DNA from: Euglena gracilis
Lineage: Eukaryota; Euglenida; Euglenophyceae; Euglenales
Assembly (NCBI GenBank): GCA_039621445.1
Contig: CP154956.1
Location: 31,316,667 to 31,380,666 of the forward strand
Length of the DNA: 64,000 nt
Direction: 5' to 3'
Numbering within the stretch: position 1 is the first letter of the stretch; each line of letters opens with the position of its first letter. Both the position numbers and the translations under genes were made by a program. The notes beneath the pieces are model-generated. The model was not told where the DNA came from. It worked only from the letters and a program-made list of their open reading frames with translations, and searched no databases. Shown piece after piece: positions 9,388-21,400 of the stretch.

Positions 9388-12300
9388 ATGGCCGAAGCTC
9401 GTCAAGCCGCAGCCCCCATGGCAGCTTTGGGGCTGCACACACATCGCGTGGACACATCATGCCATGCATTGCAGCTTGCAATCACTCAAGATGGATTTGT
9501 ATTCTACGTGCCCCATCTCCAATTTATGGCGAGAAACCTTGCACGCTCAATTCACCGCGCAAGGAACAACATGGCAAGTGCGTTGTGGCCGGCTCGTCTC
9601 AGGTGTTTCCTTTTTCACAGAGCTCTCTGTTTGACACCAAGCATTTGAAACACATGTTCTATTTCTTGGAAGCCCGAAGTCGGGGTTCAGTGGGGTTAGG
9701 AGGCTGAGACCAAAAATGCTCTACCACGGGGGGTTGGTACACCCCCCCCCCCCCTTCTCCGAGGGCCTCGCCACGCCATTTACCCCCCCTCCCCCCCCCC
9801 AGCCAGACCCCCTTGCCACGCCACCGGCGATTTTCGCGATTTTTGAAGGAAAATTTTGTTGGCGACCATGGTACACCCCTCCCCCCCCCCCTGGTCGCCG
9901 ACCCCCTCGCCACGCCATTTACCCCTCTCCCCCCCCCCTATTCGGACCCCCTCGCCACGGCGTACCAACCCCCCCCACGACCTATAGGTTTTTGAATTTC
10001 AGGTTTTTTTGCACCAACATCATCTTTTTTTTTTTTGACTTGACTACCCCCCCCCCCCTTATTGTCCCCCCCCCCTTTTGTCCCCCGGCCCCAGCCGACG
10101 GGGGGGTTTTTTGGCTCGGCCAATGAAATTCCTTTGGTACAGTCTTATTGTCCCCCCCCTTATTGTCCGGGCCTCCCGGGGGGAGGTCGGTGGGACAGTA
10201 AGGGGGGGGGGTAATTGCATTGATTTTTGAGCTTTTGCACATTTTCAGTGGTTTTTCTTCTTTGTGTCCTTCAATTCTGGTGGGGGGTCATTTTTGAGTG
10301 GGGTGTTATTCAAACAGAGGCATCGGAGGTTAGGCAGAGCCTCGCGGCCGATTTGGGGTCACGGTACTTGGAGGTGGCCGTTTTGAGAGGGGGGGATGTC
10401 TAAAGCAAGAATACACATCGCACCCAACAAAAAAAAGTGGAACTTTCGACATAACAAATCTTGGACATTCGGGGACTGGCCCCCCTCCCTTTGTGCAGTC
10501 GAGTTCCCAAGTGAACTCTTCCCTCCATGAAGCAGTGTGTATTTTTTGATGAGAGGCAGGAAATACGGTGGGGGGGCCTTCGATGACCAAAAACAACCCA
10601 TTTTTTGTTGGGCAACCAAAGAGGAATGGGAGTTTCCAGAACTGATCATAATTTTATTTGGGCAAATTGGGGGAAGGATGCCCAAACGCCCCAAAAAAAT
10701 CATTGAAACCCAACTGAAATCTGAAACCTTAAAAAGGTCAATTTGGGGTTGAAAAAATGTGGAATACCTAAGGTGCAATTGCATGGAGGAGTTTGGGCGT
10801 TGGCAATAACTCTTTTGCAAAGACTAGCAGATGCTCATTCATAACAACACACAAATTCCAGGGGAGGAGCCAAGAACATCCTGCTTGTCAGATGGATGAC
10901 AGAAATGTGATATTTTGGAGCGTTGGTGATTACGATGGAGATCAGGCAGTAGACTTTGGTCATTTTGACCCCCCTCCCCCCCCCATGGTGAAGTTCACCG
11001 TTTGAAAGTTCACCGGGGGGTCCCGGACCCCCTCCCCCCCCCCTCTGCCTAACCCATCGGTGAACTTCACTGGTGAAGTTCACCAAGAGAGTACTTTTTT
11101 TGGCCAAAAATGGCCAAAAATGGCATTTTGGGCAAGTTTTCGGAAATTTTGATAAAATTCCATGAAGCATCAACCTCAAAATGACCATTTTGAGAGGAAA
11201 GGAGCAAAATTTTACCCGTGAAAATTTCACCCCCAACCATCAAAACTGTGAAGTTCACCGGTGAACTTCACCGCCGAAAGTACCCCTCCCCCTCCCCCCC
11301 GGTGAATGTTCACCGGTGAACTTCACCGGGGGGGTCCACAGCCCCCCCCCCCACCCTACACTTTGGGGGGTGAAATTCTGGCCCTCGGCGCATTTGATGC
11401 CAATAGAAAGTGGCTACTGTGGGGGGGTAAACAAAATTGCGAATTGGACCCCCTAAAACTGGCGAACCATTCTCTGAACTGCTCCCTCTGGGGAAAATAC
11501 TTCTGAAAAGAAATAGTACCCCCCCCCCCTATTGTCCCCCTCTTATTGTCTCTGGGCCCCGGCCGACGGGGGATTTTTTGGCCCGGCCAATGAAACTCCT
11601 TTGGTACTCCCTTATTGTCCCCCCCCCCTTATTGTCCGGTCGGGCCTCCTGGGAGAGGTCGGTGGGACAATAAGGGGGGGGGGGTGGTTTGTGGAGGGGA
11701 TCCTGGAGAAATCCCTTGGGGTTGTTCTGTTTAGAGAACGTGGGGAGCTGAAAGCTGCTTATCATTTTGCCTTCCCTCAGGTACGTTGTGGTTCTGAATT
11801 TTGTTGGGGTGTGTTACGTCTTGCGGTCAAGGTTCCTAACCTTCGGGGTGTGCTGATTTGAAGAGGGTTGGGGTATTATAACATGGTCTCAGATGGTGGA
11901 GGGTATAGAGGGTGTTTTCATGGCGGGTCTCATCAATTGAAACATCTTTGGGGGACGTCTTAAATTTAAGAATACCTTCAGTGCAACGGATGTGCACCCT
12001 TTGTTCGAGGAGTGGTGCCAGTCCCCCCCCCCCCATCAAAACCCCTGCCTGGCCATTTAACGGCAGTGTCAGTCTCCTCCAATGCCTTTTGTTTCCCCAT
12101 AAATGCCAACCCCTACAAACTCCCCCAGGGTTGCATTCTGGCATTCCATTGAACAGTGCCAAAAGCCAGAGGGGTCGTTTATCGGGGAAGCAGTTCCAGA
12201 TCTTTGGTAACCTTGGGGCTGACAGCCCCCCGATCACTGGATGCGCAATGGGTATTTCGCCAACCTGCTGTGGAACGTGGATAGCCTTCAGCCATGGAGC

Positions 12301-13368
12301 CATTTGCTACCCAATTGGTTCAGGTTTGTTTTGAGTGCCCAGTGCTGGTGAGTTGGTGAGTTGGTCCATTTATTTCCCTGTGAGTTGACCTGTGAAATTT
12401 ATTTGATGGTGGTGGAAAGTGTCTGTCACAAAGAAGGAGCCAGATAATCGTTCTCAGGATGTTTTATTTTTGACATTGGGAATTATGTAGATAAAATTTC
12501 CCGTATTCTCTCTCCTTTTTTGTTTTGATCAGTGCAATTGAAGAAGGTAAAGGCCAATATTTTCAATATATTCAATATTTTTCACAAATATTACAACATA
12601 TATATGTGTGTGTATGTATATGTTATATTTTATACATATATGTATACACACATACATACATACATACATACACACATATGTATATATAACCCAGCTAATT
12701 GTAGATGTAATGGACGCTCACTTCGCCAGAGGGGGGGTGCTCTTCTATTTGGGCCCTGCTCTTGTAGTGGACATCGCACACATTTTCCTACAGTGTTCCA
12801 CCACCAGTCAGTTTCCGGTCCCCTCAACCTCCCTTCCTCCACCTAAACCGGCACACAAGCGCAAACGGCAGCTGAGGTTGGAGGAATTGTAGAGCTGCTG
12901 AGCTCTGGGAAGCTTGCCTTTTTGAGGCAAGTCACAAACCTTGCCACAATCACATGGAATGACTTGCCTTGCTTCTGCTTCCATTGTTTTTCCAGGGGGG
13001 TGCTCTTGCAGTGGACGCTCGCTTCGCCGGGTGGGGGGTGCTCTACTATTTGGACCCTGCTCTTGTAGAGGGCATGCCCTACTATTAGAGGGGGGTTTAT
13101 ATATATTATATATATTATTATATATTATATTATAATATATAATATATTATATTTTATATATTATTATTAGAGTATATATAATATTATATATACTATATAA
13201 TAGATATAAGAGAGATATAGAGAGAGATAAGAGAACTAATACATAATTATATATATAATCTATATATCATATTAATATATATATAATATATTATCTATCT
13301 ATCTATCTATCTATATATATATATATATCTATATATATATATATATATATATCTATCTATATATATAT

Positions 13369-13399
<31 letters not shown>

Positions 13400-15478
13400 A
13401 ATATATATATTTATATGTGTATATATATGGCAGCTCCCAACTATAGGGCCCCCCCCCCAAAAAACGTTTTTTTTTACGTTAACTATGGAATAGGGTTAGG
13501 TGCGCGACTTAGGCTTAGGGTTAGGCCTAACTTGTACACCTAACACCCGCCTATAAGTTAGGCCTAACCCTAAGCCTAAGTCGAGCACCAAACCCTATTC
13601 CATCATTAACGCAAAAAAAATATTTTGGGGGGGGCCCTATAGTTGGGAGCTGCCATATATATATATATATATTATATAGAATGGCAGGCGGGTGGCAGCC
13701 CCCCCCCCCCCGGGGGGACCCTGCTACCCACAACCCTGCATCTGCCATTTGTGCAACATGGCCATATTGCGCAACATGGCCATATTGCGCACCTAACCTT
13801 ACTCCTTCAATTAACCCCATAATAGCGGAACATGGCCATGTTGCGCAATATGGCCATGTTGCTCTATTAGCTGGAACGCATGAGAAGCATATCCAGTTCT
13901 ATGTATGTAAATCAATTTATATATACATATAAATTTATATGGCAGGCGGGTAGCAGGACCCCCCCCCCCAGGGGGCCTGTTACCCACGACCCTGCACCTG
14001 CCATTTGCGCACCTAACCCTACTCCTTCAATTAACCCCATCAGAGAGGGTGTTTAGCCCCGCAGTAAAAGTGTCAGCAGAAAACCCCCCCTCCCATTGTT
14101 TGTGTCCCCTTTTTTGTCAGTGCGCCTTTTGGACGTTTTGTGAAAATATTTGATGAATGAATATGAATGAATGAAGAAATGTACATACATCGTTCGTTTT
14201 GCTGGTTTCTTTCTGGAAAGGCAGCCTCAGCAAATACTGGCCGCACATTCAGTGTTCATTCAGACATGTATACATTTCCATTTCCGGCCCAGTTCAACTT
14301 GTTGGCGAAATGTTAGGGTTAGGGTCAGGGACAGGGTTGAGGTATTTGCAGTTCGCTAAAAAAAATGCCATCATCGGTGCAGATTGCAGCTGTAAGCTGG
14401 TACTGTGGTATTACTGCTCAAATTTGAGTTTGTTTGTGCTCGTTCAACCTTTCTCACTGCCATTGCTTTGGATTCCAAAACTTTTCCCTCCTACCCGATC
14501 AGTTATTGGTTGTGTCCCAAAAGCACTCACTCCATTTAACTAGGGCCTAGTAAGTTGTTACGTTCTTTATTTCGAGGCTTGGCGCCTGTTTCGCCCTATT
14601 TCAGCTGCTCCCTCTGATGTGAAGATATTTCACCCAAGTAATTACCTCGTAAGAAGCTGCCCCTTTTTACTGCATGTTGCGTGACACCAATGCGCCGTTT
14701 TGTCACCCACAAACAACCACCCTCTCCACAGAGTGGCGTACCTGGCCAATTTCTGTGGTACAGTGTTGGCGTTCACCTTCTCTTCGTTGAACCGACTGAT
14801 CCTGCGGAACCTTTTAAAGTACAAGGGTTGGCTGTATGAATCAAAGCCGAGCCTTTTCACGAAATTGTGGGCAGGTGTGGCAACCCATCCAATGCCTTCG
14901 CACAAAAACTGATTGCAAGTCATAAGCGGGCATGCTGGACAGCACAGGAAAGGGGTCTCAAGGCACCATTTCGATGTGTGGTTTTTTCTCTTCCAGAGAA
15001 CACACCTGTGCCCATCACATTTTTCACCCGCTCACCAACAGCACTCCTGGAGGATGCTTGTTGTTGTTTTCCCATTCATGGGTCCCCCGCCCAACAGATT
15101 GGGCCTGGGGGCAACCCAACAATTTCCCTCCCATCCAGCCAAATTTCCTCAGCCTCCAAGCTGAACTCCCATGCGGTCCATGGATCGATGGCTCAGCATC
15201 ATACAATCACTGCCCCCCCCCCTCGGTCGGGGGCCAAGGGGGGGGGTCGTAAAAAATGTGTGCTCAGCAAGCCCGCCACGGCAGACACTTGTTATAATGG
15301 CCACCGCACATGCCGTGCGTGCCCTGCTTGTTGCTGCGCTGCCTTTCTTGCAGGGGTGGTCAAGTACGGGTTCATGCGGCAGACCCAGCCCCTACTGTAC
15401 ACCTACCAAGGGGTGCTGCCGAAGCTGCCAGTTCCCACGTTGGAGGCAACCTGCACGAAGTATTTGGCTTCTGTGAAG
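9388..15478 (+). CDS. CPT1 exons 1-4: regulatory N terminus and two membrane segments
   Basis: Exon 1 starts at ATG 9388 (AAACCATGGC context) and reads MAEARQ, then LAITQDGF, matching the start of animal CPT1, whose N terminus mediates malonyl-CoA sensitivity. Exon 2 (51 nt) encodes a hydrophobic stretch ([14 protein letters not shown]), taken as membrane segment 1. Exon 3 encodes the second ([11 protein letters not shown]) followed by [11 protein letters not shown]. Exon 4 gives [15 protein letters not shown]. All four junctions are GT-AG with matching phases (2/2, 2/2, 1/1, 0/0). An upstream ATG at 9377 is in another frame. The loop between the membrane segments is shorter than in animals, so an exon could be missing. 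Confidence 0.78.
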
Positions 15479-18400
15479 GTGTGAACTCCCCTGCCAAGCA
15501 AGGCACAATTCTGGGTTGTACCTCTGAGGTGTGCAAGTTTAAAAAACCGCATTTCACAGTGGGGGAGGCCAACAAACACAATTTTGAGCACCTAAAGGGA
15601 GTATGCCCTGTTCCAGGCAACTAGTGAGTGCGTACCCCCCTCCCCCGCCAGTTGACGGACTGGTTCATTCCGGAGTGAATGACTGGTTGTTGGGGCCCCT
15701 AAAACCACGCTAGAGATGTCAAAAAGTCAAAAGACTGCTCAGAGTGCTTTGCTTTTGCGCTTTTTTTTGGCCAGAGTTTCTGGACGACCACCTCACAAGT
15801 GGCCAACTGTGTTAAAATGGATTCGTGTTGCTTTTTTAAAATGGGAATGAGCTCCATTCCAGGCCCAGATTCACCGATTTTTGGACAAAAATTTCACTAT
15901 TACCATTACCATTACCAGGTTTTGAATAGTGCTGAGCTCTTAATCAAATCAGGGGGGAATTGCACCGTGCAATCTTTGCAATTTTGTGCAATTTTCGATT
16001 TTCCTGAAATGTGCAATTTTTTGCAATATTGTGCAATTAATTGCACATGGCCCAGGACATTTTGTTTTGGAAAATGTCAGTTTTTGATGCAATTGAGAAT
16101 TTACCGTTTTTTTTTGCTGGAGGTATTGCAAAAACTGGCTCCTACACTGGGCATTTACCCCCCCACCCCCCCCCCCACACCCCTCACACTTGACCAGTGT
16201 AGGAGCCAGTTTTTGCAATATATGGGTAGCAGGGGTAGTTTTTGCTGGGAAACTGATATGCATAGTGAAAATTTCCGGTCAAAGGCTGTTTATTGTTGGT
16301 TTACGTCAGTTTTCAAACCCAATTGGCCAATTGGCAAAGGAGCAATAGGCGTTCTACAAACAGGTTCGTATTTTGTGCCTTGGCAATTTCTAAGTATGAC
16401 TTGTTGTGTCTTCCGCTGGACGATGAACAAATTCAGGATGAATGGCGTAAGTTTTGCCATCGCATATTGCCACGGCTGATTGTGTTGCAACTTTTTGGGC
16501 GAACCGACCGGGTAAATTGGCAGAATATGCAGCTTTTCTGGTTTCTGGTATGGCTTTTCTGGTGTGTGCAATTTTGTGCAATTTTGTGCAATTTTGTGCA
16601 ATTTTTTGCACTGCAATTTTCCTCCTCCCGATGTGCAATTTCTCCCCCCCCCTGTCTTAATAAGCGCTCACTCACCCCTTCACCCACCCCTTCCGACCCC
16701 CCCATATAAACCGGCCCACTCCATGGAGCTCTTTTGACTGAAATGCAAAGGTTTTGTGCCCGAAACGGGGTGCCAGGGGGTTGAAAAACGCTCATTTTTG
16801 GCCCAAAAAACACGTTTTCCGGGTCCGGGAGGCCCAAAAAAGCATCGTTTCGGGCATTTTTTTTCGATTTTTTTCGTCTTTTTTGACCCGAAAATGACCC
16901 AAAAGTCAATGGGTTGGCGGCCCAAAACGGGGCGCTGGCGGGCCGAAAAACGCTCATTTTCGGCTTAAAACAGTTTTTCTGGGTCCGGGAGGCCAAAAAA
17001 CATCGTTTCGGGCATTTTTTTTCGATTTTTTTTCGACTTTTTTCGACCCGAAAACGGCCAAGCAGGATAGTGGAAAAAGTGTACAAAATTGGCCGAAAAA
17101 CGGCCGTATCTCGGGCTAGGCGGGGAGTTGCGGGGAAATCAAAATATGGCTGGATAGGGCATTCTGAGGGCTTCAAATCAGGTCTCCCGAAATTTCCTTT
17201 GATTTGGCTTCATTTTGAAAATTGACATTTTTTTTGGGCCGAAATGGCAGAGTCCAAAGGGGGGGACTTAAAAAGGGGGCGGGCCGATCCTACCCAGTTT
17301 GGACCCCTTCGCGCGTGAATAACTCGGGCCTTTGCGGGGAGTTGGGGGTCAAACCCAGGTGATTCGGAAACTAGAAATCCAGTCGCTTGCGACTGAAAAG
17401 AAAATTCCGGGAACCGGGCTGGGATCATGGTGATAATCCGTCGGTTCTCCTGGTGGCCCCGACCGGGGGGGGGGGTCGAGGGGGGGGTTTCGACGGTGGT
17501 AAGCTTCGCTCTTACCCATAAAGGGATAAGAGCTCAGCGACCCCCCCCCCCAAAGTGGCGGTAGGGGGGGTCCTACCAGCTGCCAGGCTGGAACCGGCTG
17601 GCATTCAAAAACGGGTAAAAAGCGACCCCCCCCCCTAAACGACCCCCCCCCTAAATGATTCCGGGGTCCTGCCGGAGTCCGGCCGGAACATGAATAACAT
17701 TTTTCGTAAGTTAAAATGGTCATCAAACACCTGGTTTTTTTTGAAAATTTTCCGAATTTTTTTCCACCTGATGCAGGGGGGGGGAAAAATGCGTTTCGCA
17801 TTTTTTCGCATTTTTGCGCATTTTTTGCGCATTTTTTCAAATTTTCCAAAAATGCGCATTTTTTCGCATTTTTTCGCATTTTTTTCGCATTTTTTTGTTT
17901 TTTTTAGCACATTTTTTTTTTTTTTTTTGGTTTTTTTTTTTGTGATTTTTCGTGATTTTCCAAAATTTTCGCATTTTTTGACCATTTTTGCAATTTTTTG
18001 CAAAAATTTGAAATTTTCGACTTTTTTTGAAACTTACATTTTCCTCATTATTCTACATAATTTCTTCAAATTTGGTGCCATTTTTGCATGTTTTTGGGTA
18101 ATTTTTGCATTTTTTGTGTTTTTTGCACATTTTTTCTCGGATTTTGCACATTTTTGCGCATTTTTTCCAAAAATGCGCATTTTTTGCGCATTTTTTTGCG
18201 CATTTTTGCGCATTTTTGCGCATTTTTGCGCATTTTTTCCGAGGCCGGGCGAGCGCATTTCCCCCCCCCCCTGCTGATGGAAAAAATGGTGTGAATCATG
18301 AATTTCACACAAAAATTCCCCCCCCAAAAATGGTAGGGGGTGATATCAAAAAATTTTTTCCGACCCCCCCAAGTGACCCCCCTCCCCTAAGTGGACCTCC

Positions 18401-21400
18401 GGGGTCCTGGCCAGGACAAAAGGGGGATTATTTAGGGGGGGGTAATGGTAGTGGTAGCTTCCAACCAACATCCAAATTGATAGCCCTATTGGCGTCAGCA
18501 ATCCGGAGGTCAGCACCAAATAGATCCAACTGCATGCTGGTGGTGATGGTGGGCAAGTATGATGGTGAAGTCACGCCCCGCCCTCCCTCTCGGCCTCACC
18601 CAGCCCCTGCTGCCTGCTGCGGAGTTCCTGGAGATCAGCCAGAAGGCGCAGCATTTTCAGCAGTTCGAGGGCCGCCGTGTCCAACGGTTTTTGGAGCTGC
18701 GAAGCTGGACAGGGCTGGAACGCACTGAACCGCCCTAAAACCGCAAACCGCAACAGTGGGTGTGTGGGGGTGGGGCAGAGGTTTGCCAAGGAGGAGGGCG
18801 GGGCAGCCAGTTTTCTGGCCTTTCTGTCAATTCTTACAGCCCTTTTTTGTGTCCCTGAACTCTGCTAGAGCTGTTGTATTCACCCCTGAAGCTGGATCTC
18901 TGACAACTACATCTCAGAGTGGTGGCTGAACTTCGTGTACCTCCGGAGCCGAAGTTCGGCCCCCATCCCTCTTGGCATTGGCGCTCTTGCTTACCTCTCT
19001 TGCCTCTGGCTTTGTTTCAAAGAGTGGTTTTGCAGCACTGCGGCAAATCGCGTTGCAGCCAACCTGCATTGACTGTGATTCAAGAGCACAGGCACAGACC
19101 GCCGGCCGTCAGGACCCCTCCCCCCCCCCCCGCATCGCAGGCTCCCTGATGATCAACAGCAACTACTACGGCATCGGCGAGGGGGACACCAGCATCATGG
19201 TCACCACCAACCAGGTGGCCCGGGCGGCCAGCCTCATCTACCACATGGCGAAGGTGTGCCCAGCTCCAGACCAACACCCCACACTCTTTTCGCGGACAAA
19301 AGGTGGTCTCGTCTTCTGGTGTGCCTGGCGCAGGTGACACGTATGGCACAAAGTGAGGTCCCCATACCGAGGGTATGGGGGTATGGGGGAGTATGGGGGG
19401 TATGGGGTGTGGGGGGTATGGGGGCACTCAAATACTGTCATACATCGCGCTATTTACCCGCAAAATAGGTCCGGAGACAAAATGGGGTTTATTTTTTTTT
19501 GCCAGGGGGTCCGGGGGGGCGGGAACCCCCCCCCCTGGGCACTCGAACAGTGGGTGGGATGTCACGGGAGGTTGGTCTGTGGGAGGTGGGTGCCGCGGCC
19601 GGCCGTCGCCCAACCAAAACAAAATTTTGGTTGGGCCGCGGCATGCCACGGCCCAACCACGGCGAATTTTGGCTTTCAAAATTTTAAATTGGTTGGGCAA
19701 CGGCCGGCCGCGGCCCAACCAAATTTTTTTTTGGTTGGGCCGCGGCACAACCAACCGAATTTTTTATCGCCAAAAAATCGATTTGGTTGGGCCGCGCCAT
19801 GCCGCGGCCCAACCAAATTAATTTTTTGGTTGGGCCGCGGCCGGCCGCGGCTGACCACGACCCAACCTCCCATGACTGTCCGAGCACTGTTCTGCAAACC
19901 ACCGTTTTATTTATTTATTGTTTATTTTTTTTCATTTCTTTTTTTATTTTAATTTTTTATTTTTTTTATTACTGGCCGGCCGCGGCCCAACCGCCGGCCA
20001 CCCAACCTCCCGTGAATGACCACCCCTCGAACAGTTTCATACGGGGGGTATGGGGGGTATGGGGGGTATGGGGGGCATGGGGGGTATGGGGGGTATGGGG
20101 GGTATGGGGGGTATGAGGGGGTTTGGGGGGATTGGGCAGGGTTTGATATAAGGAGGGCGTACATGGTTTAGGTGGGGGGTGTCCCCCCCCACCCCCCCTC
20201 CTGGCCCGCAGGGGGGGGTCCAGACCCCCCACCTGCCAGCCCCCCCTCCTGGCCCGCAGGGGGGGAGTCCGGACCCCCCCCACGTGTCCTTATATCGAAC
20301 CCTGGGTATGGGGTATGGGGGGGTATGGGGGCCCACTTTGTGCCATGACTCGCAGGTGAAGCAGATGATCGACCACGAGTCGCTGCCGCCCCACGCCATC
20401 CGCGACCTGGTGCCCCTGTGCATGCAACAGTACCAGCACGTGTTCTCCAGCACCCGCCTCCCCGGTAAGGAAGCCAGGCCGACCCTGTCTAGTATTCTTA
20501 CATGCTGATATTTTTGACACAAGTAAGTAAATAACTGTATGCACGCTGTGTGTTACTTCTGACAACATTTTGATACACAAATATACACATACATAAGTTC
20601 GATTGATCCATGTATGTGTGCATGTGTAGAAATGTGTGCATGTGATGTTTACACACACATATTTATGATATTATACGTTTTACATAATATTATGGATTGT
20701 GTGCTTGTGATCTTTTTGATTGACAGGTTGAAGCATTGACTGATGGATTGATTTCCCATCGATGTGGGCCTGGGACCGATGGACAGCCTGCGAAAGTGGG
20801 ACTCCGCGGAGTCCCGCCACATTGTCGTCTTCTACAAGGGGCTCTGGTATCGGGTGCAGTTGTTCCTGGCCTCGGGGAAACCCCTGACCATGTTCCAGAT
20901 CCAGTCCATCCTGCAGGGTGTGCCTTGCTGGCAACGCGATGAAGGGGTGACGAAGCTTCATTGATATAATGTGTTTGACGTTTTCGCAGAAGTGCATAAA
21001 AGGCACAATATTCAAGTGACACACAGACGGTCACAATCACACCATGGTCGTCGGGGCGGGGGGGGGGGGTGGCCAGCCAGCCGGTTTTCCAGACGTTCAT
21101 TTTCAGCCCTGTTGATGATGAAACCCAACCCCCTGTCGAGCTGCCCGACAGATGACCAGAGTATTAACCTTTTTTTTTGCTTTTGAAGGTGTCAAAGTTC
21201 CGAAATAGGCGAAAATGGAGTGATAGTCCACTTCTGTGCTGTGAATAGGCAAGAAAAATCAATGGAAAATGAACAACCCACCTCAGGGTTTCAGTGAAAA
21301 ATTGTGCTTGCCATGTGCCTTCCAGACACAGTTTCTCATGCTCATCCCATTCACCGTGGTGTCACATTTATCTGGACACACAGACATCAGAGCCAAATCG

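Noticed and set aside
16433-17176. 247-codon minus-strand frame and similar frames at 36.9 and 47.0 kb
   Set aside because: They recur because the satellite unit lacks stops in one frame; copies differ by frameshifts and no domain is present.
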